NCBI RefSeq assembly: GCF_021026295.1 | Contig: NZ_JAJNDA010000011.1 | Location: forward strand, 62,001 to 126,000 | Source of the DNA: Actinomycetospora soli | GTDB lineage: Bacteria; Actinomycetota; Actinomycetes; Mycobacteriales; Pseudonocardiaceae | Length of the DNA: 64,000 bases | Direction of reading: 5' to 3' | Shown here: positions 1 to 7,668 of the stretch, piece after piece | How positions within the stretch are numbered: position 1 is the stretch's first letter | Layout: each line of letters starts with the position of its first letter | Translations under genes and position numbers: made by a program | The notes under the pieces: generated by a model | The model's input: the letters and a program-made list of their open reading frames with translations, nothing else | What the model was told of the DNA's origin: nothing | Databases searched by the model: none

Positions 1-637
1 CGGCAAGCAGCGTCGTTCCGCCAGTCCATCGTGCTGGTCTCCTCAGCTGGGTGCGACTCGGGGTTCGCACCGTGTTTGCGTCGTCGTGGGCGATTCCGTT
101 CGGGGCGGAATGCCACGGAACCGGATCGCTCCGGCTCCTCCGTACCGTTCTCGTGTGCGGGGAGGTCCGACTCCTCCGGTCTCCGACCTGCGGCGTCCTT
201 GCCGCCGGCCGGCCACCTGGTGGTGCCACCTCCCGTGCCCACCGGATCGCGGTGATCGCTCACCGTCTCCGGGGACCGGCCGTGCAGTTCTGCTCTCGCA
301 TTCCTGCCCGGCACTCGCGGGGGATGACCAAGAATCTGCAGGAGGAACGCGTCTGGATCGAGTCCCAAGCGGCTCGACGGGCTTGCGCGGGCGGTGAGTG
401 GATATCGGCGGACCGTGACCGCGCCGTCACTGCGACGAGCGGGAAACGCGACACGACGAGGCGTCGACCCGGGCGTCGGGCGACGACGAGCGGTCGGTAT
501 GCTCCGCACCAGCATCCCTGCAGCCTCGTCCAGGGGCCGTGAGGTCCCCCGAAGGCCGGATCAAGCCACCGTTCGTCGGCTTATGGTCCACGCCCGCCGG
601 AGCTCGCGTGACGCGGCTCACGACTGCTGGACGCCGC
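1..637. other. Intergenic stretch, no supportable gene
   Basis: No reading frame here has a recognisable protein family, a good ribosome binding site or convincing actinobacterial codon bias. Several short open frames overlap one another on both strands, as expected by chance at high G+C. The stretch is slightly less G+C-rich than its neighbours, so it may hold the regulatory region of a gene lying to the left of the window. The first 20 bases contain AGCGTCGTT, a fragment shared with the hairpins at 39627 and 42382, but the match is too short to call a copy. Confidence 0.5.
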
Positions 638-1567
638 TCAGACGATGACGCGCAGGGCGTCCGGCACCGCCGCGAACTCGACGTCGCTGCGCCGGCCCAG
701 GTGGTCGCCGTCGACCTGGAGGTTCACCGGCTCCTCCGAGGTGATCCGCAGCGCGGACACGTCGTCGCGCCGGACCACCGAGGAGAGGCCCCGGAAACCC
801 TCGGGCCGCAGGATCTGCCGGACGGTGCGCGCGATGGTCGGCAACCCGAGGTTGCACATCGCGAAGAACCCCAGCCCGCCGTCGAACGAGCAGCCCGGGT
901 TGGTGCGCACCGCGTTGCCGCCGAGGTAGGTCCACGGGTCGGTGTTCGAGACGACGGCCATCTTCGCGCCCTCGACCGGGTCCTCGCCGGGGATCTCGAT
1001 CGTCAGCGACGGCGGGTTCGCGCGGGCCCGGGCCCAGCGGCGGATGGCGGTGTTCACGTAGCGGGTCGGGGTGACCTCCCGGCCGTCGCCGCGCGCCCGC
1101 TCCATGGCGGCGATGACGTCGGCGTCCCAGCCGAGGCCCGCGTTGAAGCTGAACCAGCGCTCGTCGGCCTTCCCGAGCCCCACCGTGCGGCTGCGACCCG
1201 CCGCGAGCGCGCCGAGGAGCTGGTGCGTGGCCTCCAGCGGGTCGCGGGGGGCGCCGAGGGCGCGGGCGAACACGTTGGCCGACCCGCCGGGCACCACACC
1301 GAGTGCCGGGACCCGGGGGTGCGGCCCGTCGACGAGCAGCCCGTTGAGGGCCTCGTTCACCGTGCCGTCGCCACCGAGCACCACGACCAGGTCGACGCCC
1401 TCGTCCTTCGCGCGGGAGGCCAGCTCCGCCGCGTGCCCGCGGTACCGGGTGGCCACCACCTCGAGCTTGAGCTCGCTCGCGAGGGCGTGGGCGATGACGT
1501 CGCGACCCGCTGCCGTGGTGGTGGTGGCCGAGGGATTGGCCACGAGCAGGGCGCGCACGGCACTCAC
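638..1567 (-). CDS. Diacylglycerol kinase-family lipid kinase
   Basis: This 309-residue protein phosphorylates a lipid such as diacylglycerol or a sphingoid base using ATP, at the cytoplasmic face of the membrane. The N-terminal half carries the family nucleotide-binding signature VLGGDGTVNEALNG (GGDGT loop), and ALGVVPGGSANVFARALG follows with the second glycine-rich loop. The C-terminal beta-rich half is typical of bacterial DgkB/YegS-like kinases, and the length is normal. I chose the GTG at 1565-1567 because it opens directly on the first beta strand (SAVRALLVANPSA); the open frame continues upstream but with no family sequence. The substrate cannot be read from the sequence. It is divergent from a small membrane protein gene at 1646. 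Confidence 0.9.
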   Translation of the reverse strand: MSAVRALLVANPSATTTTAAGRDVIAHALASELKLEVVATRYRGHAAELASRAKDEGVDLVVVLGGDGTVNEALNGLLVDGPHPRVPALGVVPGGSANVFARALGAPRDPLEATHQLLGALAAGRSRTVGLGKADERWFSFNAGLGWDADVIAAMERARGDGREVTPTRYVNTAIRRWARARANPPSLTIEIPGEDPVEGAKMAVVSNTDPWTYLGGNAVRTNPGCSFDGGLGFFAMCNLGLPTIARTVRQILRPEGFRGLSSVVRRDDVSALRITSEEPVNLQVDGDHLGRRSDVEFAAVPDALRVIV

Positions 1568-1645
1568 CGTAGCCCCGCACGGTGCGTGGTTGGGCCGGGC
1601 GTGGGGCACGGAACGCGCACGCCCGCGACGCCTACGCTGGAGTAC

Positions 1646-2002
1646 GTGCTGTCGACCTCGCCGCCCCGCTCCGTCGTGGTGGCCGCACTGGTCTGTGCGG
1701 CGCAGGGGGCAGCGCTGTTCGTCACCGGAGCCCTGCTCCTCGTGGTGCAGGGCACGCCGCAGGTGTGGGCGTTCGTGCTCCTGCTCGGCCTCGGGATCGG
1801 CGCGGCGGGCGTGGCGCTCGCCCGCGGCCACCGCGGCGCGCGTGGTCCCGTGGTCGTCGCGCAGCTGATCGGGCTCGGCGTGGCCTTCTACGCGGGCGTG
1901 ACCTCCGACCGCCCGGACCTCGGCGTCCCCCTCGCGATCGTGTGCGTCGGCGTGCTGGCGGGCGTGCTCACCCGGGCCGGACGGGACTGGGCGGAGCAGT
2001 AG
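1646..2002 (+). CDS. Small integral membrane protein of unknown function
   Basis: This 118-residue protein is made almost entirely of hydrophobic segments. I count four likely membrane spans, separated by short charged loops (ARGHRGARG, TSDRPD), with a short charged tail ending RAGRDWAEQ. No catalytic motif is visible. It resembles the small uncharacterised four-helix membrane proteins common in actinomycetes, but I cannot assign a family. The GTG at 1646 follows the sequence GGAGTAC, a weak Shine-Dalgarno. The last 35 bases overlap the 3' end of the convergent TetR gene. Confidence 0.75.
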   Translation: MLSTSPPRSVVVAALVCAAQGAALFVTGALLLVVQGTPQVWAFVLLLGLGIGAAGVALARGHRGARGPVVVAQLIGLGVAFYAGVTSDRPDLGVPLAIVCVGVLAGVLTRAGRDWAEQ

Positions 2003-2651
2003 CCGGTAGCAGCCCACCGACGACGAGGTCGACGAGCGCGGCGGCCAGTGCCTCCACGTCCGCCTCGGGCTGGTCGGCCTGCGGCCGGAACCAGGTGTCG
2101 ACGGCGTTGAGGCTGCACAGCAGCGTGCGCGTCGCGAGCCGCGGGTCGACCGGGCGCACGGATCCGTCGTCGAGACCCTCCTGCAGGACCGCGCGGAACA
2201 TGTCCTCGTAGTCGGCGCGCAGCGAGCTCAGCTCCTGCAGGTCCTGCCGTTGGCGCGGTCGGAGGGCGGCGGACACCGTGCCGGCGACGCCCTGGTGGAT
2301 GGCGTGGTGGTAGGCGAGGTCCTCCATGAGGTTCGCGAGGTGGGCCCGGGCCATGGCGGCCAGCCGCTCCGCGCCGCGGCCGTCCGCCCGGGACCACGGC
2401 TCGACGCGGGCCCGCACGCGCGCCATCCCCTCGGCGTAGACCGCGAGGAAGACGTCGAACTTCGAGCGGAAGTGGTAGTAGATCAGGCCCTTGGTCGCCC
2501 CGACCTCGCGCGCCAAATCGTCGATGGTCGTCCCGGCGTACCCGGCGCGCATGAACGCCTCGGCCGAGGCGTCGAGGATCCGGGCTCGGATGTCGGTCTC
2601 CGCCGTCGCCTCCACTGTCACATCGGTCGCCTCCTCCGGGTCGCCGGTCAC
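1968..2651 (-). CDS. TetR-family transcriptional regulator
   Basis: This 227-residue cytoplasmic repressor has an N-terminal TetR helix-turn-helix at about residues 20-66: ILDASAEAFMRAGYAGTTID, then LAREVGATKGLIYYHFRSK. The C-terminal domain resembles TetR_C proteins of the acyl-CoA-responsive type and probably binds a small hydrophobic effector, which is an inference. The gene is divergent from the MFS transporter at 2774, and a perfect 14 bp palindrome lies between them at 2711. Local control of that transporter, together with autorepression, is the simplest reading. The GTG start at 2651 is taken from the frame; the usual helix 1 begins about 20 residues in. The 3' end overlaps the convergent membrane protein gene. 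Confidence 0.92.
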   Translation of the reverse strand: MTGDPEEATDVTVEATAETDIRARILDASAEAFMRAGYAGTTIDDLAREVGATKGLIYYHFRSKFDVFLAVYAEGMARVRARVEPWSRADGRGAERLAAMARAHLANLMEDLAYHHAIHQGVAGTVSAALRPRQRQDLQELSSLRADYEDMFRAVLQEGLDDGSVRPVDPRLATRTLLCSLNAVDTWFRPQADQPEADVEALAAALVDLVVGGLLPATAPPSPVRPG

Positions 2652-2710
2652 GGCCCCATCGTCGTCCTTGGCTCGTCGGCATTGACAGCCGATGTGTGTC
2701 GGGTGTCATG

Positions 2711-2724
2711 ATACTACGTAGTAT
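2711..2724. promoter_or_regulatory. Perfect palindrome, probable TetR operator
   Basis: ATACTACGTAGTAT is a perfect 14 bp palindrome in the 122 bp gap between the divergent TetR gene (start 2651) and the MFS gene (start 2774). It is strikingly A+T-rich for this genome. A TTGACA box lies upstream at 2682-2687, and a weak -10 (CATGAT, 2707-2712, 19 bp spacer) runs into the palindrome. A repressor bound here would therefore cover the start region of the transporter promoter. Assignment to the neighbouring TetR protein is inferred from position. Confidence 0.7.
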
Positions 2725-2773
2725 TGCAGCTCAGAGGCCCAATCGAAGCCTCTTCCACGAGAACGGCACCGTC

Positions 2774-4120
2774 ATGACCACGATGAGCGACGCGCTGCAC
2801 GAGCGCGCCACCCGCCTGGCGATGCGCCGGCTGCTGCCGGTCCTGCTCGCCGCGTACTTCATGTCGTACGTCGACCGCACGAACGTCGCGCTCGCCAAGA
2901 CCGACCTGGCGGCCGACGTCGGGATCGGGGCCGCCGCCTACGGCCTCGGTGCCGGGCTCTTCTTCCTCACCTACGCGCTCTTCGAGGTGCCGAGCAACCT
3001 CGTGCTCTACCGCGTCGGGGCCCGGATCTGGATCACGCGGATCGCCCTGACCTGGGGTGCGGTCTCGACCGCCATGATGTTCGTCCAGGGGCCGGTCTCC
3101 TACTACGTGCTGCGGCTGCTCCTCGGGGCCGCCGAGGCGGGTCTGTTCCCCGCGCTGATGTACCTGACGACCATCTGGTTCGCCCAGAAGCACCGGGTGA
3201 CCGTCATCGGGATCATCTACGTCGCGCCGACGTTCGCGATGGTCGTCGGGGCGCCGCTCGGCGGGGCCCTCATGGAGCTCGAGGGGGTCGCCGGGTTGCA
3301 GGGCTGGCAGTGGCTCTTCCTGGTGGAGGGCCTCCTGACCATGGTCATCGGCGTCGTCGTCTGGCGCCTGCTGCCGAACCGTCCGTCCGACGCGTCGTGG
3401 TTGTCGGCCGACGAGGCGGAGGTCCTCAGCGCCCGCGCCGCCGGAGGAGCCCCGCACGCCACCCGTCTGCGCGGCAACCTGCGCGCCGCGTTCGGCCGCC
3501 CCTTCGTCGTGGTGCTCGCCCTGATCTACTTCCTCAACCAGACGGTGGCCTCCGGCATCGGCTTCAACCTGCCCGCCACCGTGAAGGCACTCGGGGTGTC
3601 CGACCCGTTCGACATCGGACTGATCGTCGGGGCCGGCGGCATCGCCGCGCTGGTGGGCGTCCTGTTCTTCCCGTTCCTGGCCCGGCGCCACGGCCACGAG
3701 GTGCGGCTGATCGGGATCTGCGCGGTGGCGGCGATGCTCGCCGTCGCCGGCTCGCTGCTCGCCTTCGGGACGCTCGCCGGGGTGCTGCTGCTCTTCGTGG
3801 CCGGCTTCTTCACCTACGGCACGCTGCCCCTGTTCTGGTCGGTCGCCACGTCCCGGATGGCGGGCATCGTCGCCGCGGCCGGGCTGGCGTTCATCAACAC
3901 GATCGGTCTCGTCGGCGGCTTCGTCGGGCCGTTCGCCTTCGGTGCCATCGAGGAGGCGACGGGCGGGACCCGGGGCTCGTTCGTCATGATCACGGGCGTG
4001 GCGGTCCTCGGGGCCGCCCTCGTGCCGGTCCTCGCGCGGTGCCTGCGCCGCGAGCGGGTGGTCGAACCCCCGGCGGCGACGGCCCCGACTCCGGCGGACG
4101 ACGAGCCGAGCCGGGTCTGA
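2774..4120 (+). CDS. MFS transporter, anion:cation symporter type
   Basis: This is a 448-residue, 12-span major facilitator. The N-terminal motif YFMSYVDRTNVALAKTDL at the first span and the loop EVPSNLVLYRVGARIWITR are typical of the ACS subfamily (phthalate, tartrate, glucarate and hydroxy-acid carriers), so an organic anion imported with protons is likely. The substrate cannot be named. The cytoplasmic central loop follows WRLLPNRPSDASWLSADE, a segment conserved in this subfamily. The frame is open from 2696, but the ATG at 2774 begins a normal short N-terminus. It is divergent from a TetR gene across a palindromic operator and probably induced by its substrate. The C-terminal tail is short and Pro/Ala-rich. 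Confidence 0.9.
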   Translation: MTTMSDALHERATRLAMRRLLPVLLAAYFMSYVDRTNVALAKTDLAADVGIGAAAYGLGAGLFFLTYALFEVPSNLVLYRVGARIWITRIALTWGAVSTAMMFVQGPVSYYVLRLLLGAAEAGLFPALMYLTTIWFAQKHRVTVIGIIYVAPTFAMVVGAPLGGALMELEGVAGLQGWQWLFLVEGLLTMVIGVVVWRLLPNRPSDASWLSADEAEVLSARAAGGAPHATRLRGNLRAAFGRPFVVVLALIYFLNQTVASGIGFNLPATVKALGVSDPFDIGLIVGAGGIAALVGVLFFPFLARRHGHEVRLIGICAVAAMLAVAGSLLAFGTLAGVLLLFVAGFFTYGTLPLFWSVATSRMAGIVAAAGLAFINTIGLVGGFVGPFAFGAIEEATGGTRGSFVMITGVAVLGAALVPVLARCLRRERVVEPPAATAPTPADDEPSRV

Positions 4121-4157
4121 CCGCTCCGGTCCTCCGCCCCGACGTCGGGACGGGGGA

Positions 4158-4796
4158 TCAGTGGCGGTCGGCCGGCGGGGGAGGGGGCTCGGCCAGCCCG
4201 CCGGGCACGTTGAGCAGGTCGATGCGGTGCTCGCCGCGTTCGTGGCCGAGCACCGTCACCGACGCCGGGTCGAACGCGAAGCCCACCCCGGCCGAGGGCG
4301 GCAGCCCCAGGTAGCGGGCGACGAGCACCCGGGAGGCGTGGCCGTGCCCGACGAGGATGACGTCGCGCTCGGCGAGCTCGCGGTCGGCGTCGGCGATGAC
4401 GCGGTCGATGCGCTCGGCGATCGCGGCGTCGGTCTCCCCGTGCGGCACCGGGTGGGTCCAGATGGTCCAGCCCGGGTCCTCGGTGCGGATGTCCGGAGTG
4501 GTGCGGCCCTCGTAGTCGCCGTAGTCCCACTCGACCAGGTCCTCGCGCACCTCGTCGACGGTGAGTCCGGCGAGGGACGCCGTGTCCCGGGCGCGCGTGC
4601 GGGGGCTGGACCAGACCACCGGCCCGGGCTGGGCGTCACCGCGCAGTGTGCGCAGCAGGTCGCCGGCGATGCGCGCCTGTTCCTCGCCGCGGGCGGTGAG
4701 CGGGAGGTCGGTGCGACCCGTGTGCTGACCGGAGCGCGACCACTCCGTCTCCCCGTGACGCAGGAGATACAGCCGTCCGACCGGGCTCTCGCCCAT
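4158..4796 (-). CDS. Histidine phosphatase (phosphoglycerate mutase-like) protein
   Basis: This 212-residue cytoplasmic phosphohydrolase has the catalytic motif LYLLRHGETEWSRSGQHTGR near the N-terminus (RHGE; the His is phosphorylated during catalysis). The second catalytic histidine is in ILVGHGHASRVLVARYLGLP, and SSPRTRARDTA and PHGETDAAIAERIDRV supply the other family residues. The family includes cofactor-dependent phosphoglycerate mutases and small-molecule phosphatases, and the GHGHASR form is more common among the phosphatases. The ATG at 4796 is preceded by AGGGAGG with five intervening bases, which decides against the upstream in-frame start at 4814. It lies 65 bp downstream of sodN on the same strand. 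Confidence 0.9.
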   Translation of the reverse strand: MGESPVGRLYLLRHGETEWSRSGQHTGRTDLPLTARGEEQARIAGDLLRTLRGDAQPGPVVWSSPRTRARDTASLAGLTVDEVREDLVEWDYGDYEGRTTPDIRTEDPGWTIWTHPVPHGETDAAIAERIDRVIADADRELAERDVILVGHGHASRVLVARYLGLPPSAGVGFAFDPASVTVLGHERGEHRIDLLNVPGGLAEPPPPPADRH

Positions 4797-4861
4797 CACG
4801 ACCTCCCTGAACACGACGACGCGCCCGCCCCGACGGGGACGGGCGCGCCGACTCGTGGGTC

Positions 4862-5269
4862 TCAGCCCTTCTTGGTCTCCCAGAAGATGTCCGAGATCTC
4901 GCCGATGTAGCCGAGCAGCTCGTCACCGGTCTTCGGGTCCGTGGAGCCCTTGGTCCCGGTGGCGCCGGCCGCCTTGGTGGCCTTGTTGAACAGCTCGTGG
5001 AGCTGCGGGTACTTCTCGAAGTGCGGCGGCTTGAAGTAGTCCGTCCACAGCACCCAGAGGTGGTGCTTCACCAGGTCGGAGCGCTCCTCCTTGATCTGGA
5101 TGGCACGCTCCTTGAACTCCGGGTCGTCGGAGCCCTGGTACTTCTCCTGGATCGCCTTGACCGACTCGGCCTCGATCCGGGCCTGAGCCGGGTCGTACAC
5201 GCCGCAGGGGAGGTCGCAGTGCGCGGTGGCCTCCAGGCGCGGACGGAGGATGCTCGCGAGCAGTCCCAT
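4862..5269 (-). CDS. sodN: Nickel superoxide dismutase
   Basis: This enzyme dismutates superoxide to oxygen and hydrogen peroxide in the cytoplasm using nickel. The 135-residue precursor begins with a 16-residue propeptide (MGLLASILRPRLEATA) followed by HCDLPCGVYDP. In this nickel hook, mature His1, Cys2 and Cys6 are the known metal ligands, and cleavage before His1 exposes the N-terminal amine. The mature chain of about 119 residues matches the Streptomyces enzyme, with the four-helix bundle following. The ATG at 5269 is preceded by GGGAGG at good spacing, which rules out the start four codons upstream. The maturation protease gene sodX is divergent at 5371. In Streptomyces this pair is controlled by nickel through Nur; repeats at 5313 are a candidate control site. 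Confidence 0.97.
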   Translation of the reverse strand: MGLLASILRPRLEATAHCDLPCGVYDPAQARIEAESVKAIQEKYQGSDDPEFKERAIQIKEERSDLVKHHLWVLWTDYFKPPHFEKYPQLHELFNKATKAAGATGTKGSTDPKTGDELLGYIGEISDIFWETKKG

Positions 5270-5312
5270 GTCGCCTCCCATCTCCCCTCACCAGGGGGAT
5301 TCACGGTGATCG

Positions 5313-5346
5313 TTCCGACCGCGGCCCAACCTACTCCGACCGCGGC
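5313..5346. promoter_or_regulatory. Two 13 bp direct repeats in the sodN-sodX promoter gap
   Basis: TCCGACCGCGGCC occurs at 5313-5325 and again at 5334-5346, exactly 21 bp apart (two helical turns), in the 101 bp gap between the divergent sodN and sodX genes. A possible -10 for sodN on the minus strand (TAGGTT, 5327-5332) lies between the copies. Spacing and position suit a dimeric regulator. I cannot say whether it is a Nur, redox or other site, because the repeats do not look like the published Streptomyces Nur box. Confidence 0.5.
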
Positions 5347-5370
5347 CGGTGAGCAGGGGATGGGAGACGT

Positions 5371-5727
5371 GTGTTCGCGCTGGTGAGGCGTCTGCGGACG
5401 GCGTTTTCCGCGCTCGTCGCCGGGGTACCGCGGCGGGTCCTCGTCCGCGGCGGCTCGATGGCGCCGACGCTGCACGACGGCGACGTCGTCCTCGCCCTGC
5501 CCGCACGCCGGTCCCGGCCGGGCGACGTGGCCCTCGTGCGTTGGCCCGCGCGGCCCGGGCAGCTCTCGGTCAAGCGCCTCGCCCTTCCCGACGACGACGG
5601 GCGCTGGTTCGCCCTCGGCGACGCGGCGCTCGCGTCGACGGACTCCCGCACCCTCGGACCGGCCGAGGCGCTCGCCGTCGTGACCCACCGGCTCTGGCCG
5701 CACCCCGGGCGGCTGCCGCGCCGGTGA
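5371..5727 (+). CDS. sodX: Nickel SOD maturation protease SodX (S26 family)
   Basis: This 118-residue signal-peptidase-like serine protease is expected to remove the SodN propeptide so that His1 can bind nickel. The catalytic serine is in RGGSMAPTLHDGDVV (Ser29) and the general-base lysine in QLSVKRLAL (Lys68), the Ser/Lys dyad of family S26. The later segment WFALGDAALASTDSRTLGPA corresponds to the conserved GD.....S.DSR box. Unlike true signal peptidases it lacks a strong N-terminal membrane anchor, consistent with a cytoplasmic substrate. It starts with GTG at 5371 and is divergent from sodN. Confidence 0.93.
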   Translation: MFALVRRLRTAFSALVAGVPRRVLVRGGSMAPTLHDGDVVLALPARRSRPGDVALVRWPARPGQLSVKRLALPDDDGRWFALGDAALASTDSRTLGPAEALAVVTHRLWPHPGRLPRR

Positions 5728-5833
5728 TCTCGACCGGGTCACGATCGGGGGATATCCGGTCCGACCCGTTAGCGTCAGCGTGTCGCCCGGCGACAGTCCC
5801 TGTGACGGACATCCGGGGGGACGGGAGCGGCGC

Positions 5834-7462
5834 GTGGGTGACGAGCGGGGGCCGTGGATCGGCACGGCGTGGATGGTGTCCACGTCGGCGTCCGGGGGTC
5901 CGCGGCCGCGGGTGATGCTGACGTGGGCCGTCGGCGTCGTCCTCCTGCTCGGGGTGCTCGGCGCGGCCGGACCACGCACGATCAGCGCCGCGCTCCCGCT
6001 CCCGCCCGTCGACACCAGCGAGGTCGGGGCCACCGGCCGGGTCCCCGACGCCGGCCTCCCGCCCGCGCCGGCGGAGCTCCCGGGGGAGCCGCTGCTGCCG
6101 GGTGCGCCGCTGCCCGGCTCCGGCTCCGGCTCCGGGGTCCCCGAGACGATGCTCGCCGCCTACCGCGGCGCCGAGGCCTCGATGGGCGCCGCCGCCCCCG
6201 ACTGCCACCTCTCCTGGGCCCTGGTCGCCGGCATCGGCAAGGTCGAGTCGAGCCACGCCTACGGCGGCTCGCTGTCCTCCGACGGCACCACGACGAGCCC
6301 GATCCTCGGCCCGCAGCTGGACGGCACGAACGGCAACGCCGCGATCACCGACTCCGACGGCGGCGCGCTCGACCACGACACGGTCTGGGACCGCGCCGTC
6401 GGCCCCACCCAGTTCATCCCCACCAGCTGGCGCACCTACGGCGCGGACGGCAACGGCGACGGCACGGCCGACCCCGACAACGCCTTCGACGCCGCCCTGG
6501 CCACGGGCCGCTACCTCTGCGCGGGCGGCACCGACCTCGCCACGGCCTCCGGGCGGCACGACGCGGTCTTCCGCTACAACCACTCCGAGTCCTACGTCGC
6601 CACCGTCCTGCGGTGGGCCGACGCGTACGCCTCCGGTGCCCTGCCGGTGCCCGACACCGAGGGTGGCATCCCCGACGCCACCCTCGCCTCGGGCTCGCCG
6701 ACCCTCGCCGCCTTCCCGACGACGGGTGCGGGCGCGGCTCCCGCCGACGCCGGGTTGCTCGGCGGCAGCCCTGCTCCGGCCGCTCCGGGCGCCCCGGCGC
6801 CGTCGGCCGCGCCGGGTCTGCTGGACGGCACCCCGGTCGGGCCGTCGTCCTCCGCTGCGGCCGTGCCCGGCTCGCCGGCGGCGGCGCTCCCAGCCGCGAC
6901 GCCCGACTCGGCTGCCCTGCCCGCTGCGCCCGCTCTGCCTGCCGCGCCGCCCGTGCCCGCCGCGCCCTCGTCGTCGGCCGGCTCCTCGCCGCGGCCCACC
7001 TCGTCGACCGGCACCTCGAGCGGCACACCGTCGAAGCCCACCCCGCCGGCCTCGTCGAGCAGCACCCCGCCGGCCTCCACCACCCCGTCGACCACGTCGA
7101 CCACGCCGCCCGCGTCGACGACCACCACGCCGCCGAAGGCCACCCCCAGCGCGGCCGAGCGCTGCACGGCCTCGCTGCCCGCCGTCGCGAAGGCGTTCGG
7201 TGTGCCGGCCGCGGAGCTGAAGGCGGCGACGAGCCCGGGGCCGAAGACGGGTCAGCTGACCTGCACGGTGACGCGCGCCGGCAAGCCACTCGTCGTGGCG
7301 GTCGCGGCGACCACGGCCGATGCGCCGGCCCCGGTGGCCGGGGCAGGCGTCACGCGCAGCGTCGCCGGGGGACGGGTCGTGCTGACGGTGCCGACGACCG
7401 CGGACACCCCGCGGCCCGCCGCCACCGCTGCCCTGGCGAAGCTGGCCCCCGCCTGGGCCTGA
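5834..7462 (+). CDS. Secreted lytic murein transglycosylase (SLT-type) with low-complexity tail
   Basis: This cell-wall enzyme is predicted to cleave the peptidoglycan glycan strand between MurNAc and GlcNAc, leaving an anhydro end. It has 542 residues from the GTG at 5834. An N-terminal membrane or signal segment (MLTWAVGVVLLLGVLGAAGP) is followed by a Pro-rich linker, then the transglycosylase domain at about residues 100-270. In the domain, LSWALVAGIGKVESSHAYGG carries the catalytic Glu, and AVGPTQFIPTSWRTYGADGN and FRYNHSESYVATVL are typical of the MltB-like group. From about residue 275 to 440 the chain is Ala/Pro/Ser/Thr-rich and probably spans the wall; a Cys-containing C-terminal domain follows. 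The start is uncertain: ATG 5872 is an alternative. Confidence 0.85.
   Translation: MGDERGPWIGTAWMVSTSASGGPRPRVMLTWAVGVVLLLGVLGAAGPRTISAALPLPPVDTSEVGATGRVPDAGLPPAPAELPGEPLLPGAPLPGSGSGSGVPETMLAAYRGAEASMGAAAPDCHLSWALVAGIGKVESSHAYGGSLSSDGTTTSPILGPQLDGTNGNAAITDSDGGALDHDTVWDRAVGPTQFIPTSWRTYGADGNGDGTADPDNAFDAALATGRYLCAGGTDLATASGRHDAVFRYNHSESYVATVLRWADAYASGALPVPDTEGGIPDATLASGSPTLAAFPTTGAGAAPADAGLLGGSPAPAAPGAPAPSAAPGLLDGTPVGPSSSAAAVPGSPAAALPAATPDSAALPAAPALPAAPPVPAAPSSSAGSSPRPTSSTGTSSGTPSKPTPPASSSSTPPASTTPSTTSTTPPASTTTTPPKATPSAAERCTASLPAVAKAFGVPAAELKAATSPGPKTGQLTCTVTRAGKPLVVAVAATTADAPAPVAGAGVTRSVAGGRVVLTVPTTADTPRPAATAALAKLAPAWA
6713..6727 (+). repeat. Representative copy of an iterated 15-mer motif
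   Basis: TTCCCGACGACGGGT here lies inside the transglycosylase gene. The core TTCCCGACGRCGGG is also found at 14091, 41477, 44552, 49210 and 55393 (+ strand), and, as its complement, ending at 13488, 15682 and 31889. Close variants include 14663, 28261, 28856 and 52730 (TCCTGACGGCGGGT) and 31531 (GTCCCGACGGCGGGT). The copies fall in different reading frames and on both strands of unrelated genes. This single entry stands for the set; see the findings. Confidence 0.75.
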
Positions 7463-7464
7463 CC

Positions 7465-7658
7465 CGCGCAGCCGGCCGCAAGATCTCATCGCGCGGAGCG
7501 ATGTGCTCGCTGAGCGCGCACGTCGCTCCGCAGGTCTCGATCGTGGTCAGGGACGAGTCCCGGCGGCACCGACCGGCGGCCGCGCAGCCGGCTGCACGAT
7601 CTCGTCGCGCGGAGCGAAGTGCTCGCTCAGCGCGCACGTCGCTCCGCAGGTCCCGATC
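7465..7658. repeat. Tandem pair of 78 bp hairpin repeats in a convergent gap
   Basis: Copies at 7465-7542 and 7581-7658 (period 116 bp) are nearly identical. Each holds a large inverted repeat: arms GCGGAGCGA and TCGCTCCGC with further inner pairing (GTGC/GCAC), giving a stem of about 19 bp with two mismatches. They fill the 206 bp gap between the transglycosylase gene and the convergent rmlC-like gene, so they can serve as a two-way terminator. Differences between copies mostly fall outside the paired arms. Confidence 0.75.
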
Positions 7659-7668
7659 CTGCGCCGCC

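Noticed and set aside
1-542. Overlapping frames of 74 to 163 codons near the left edge
   Set aside because: No ribosome binding site, no family similarity, and several frames on both strands are equally open.
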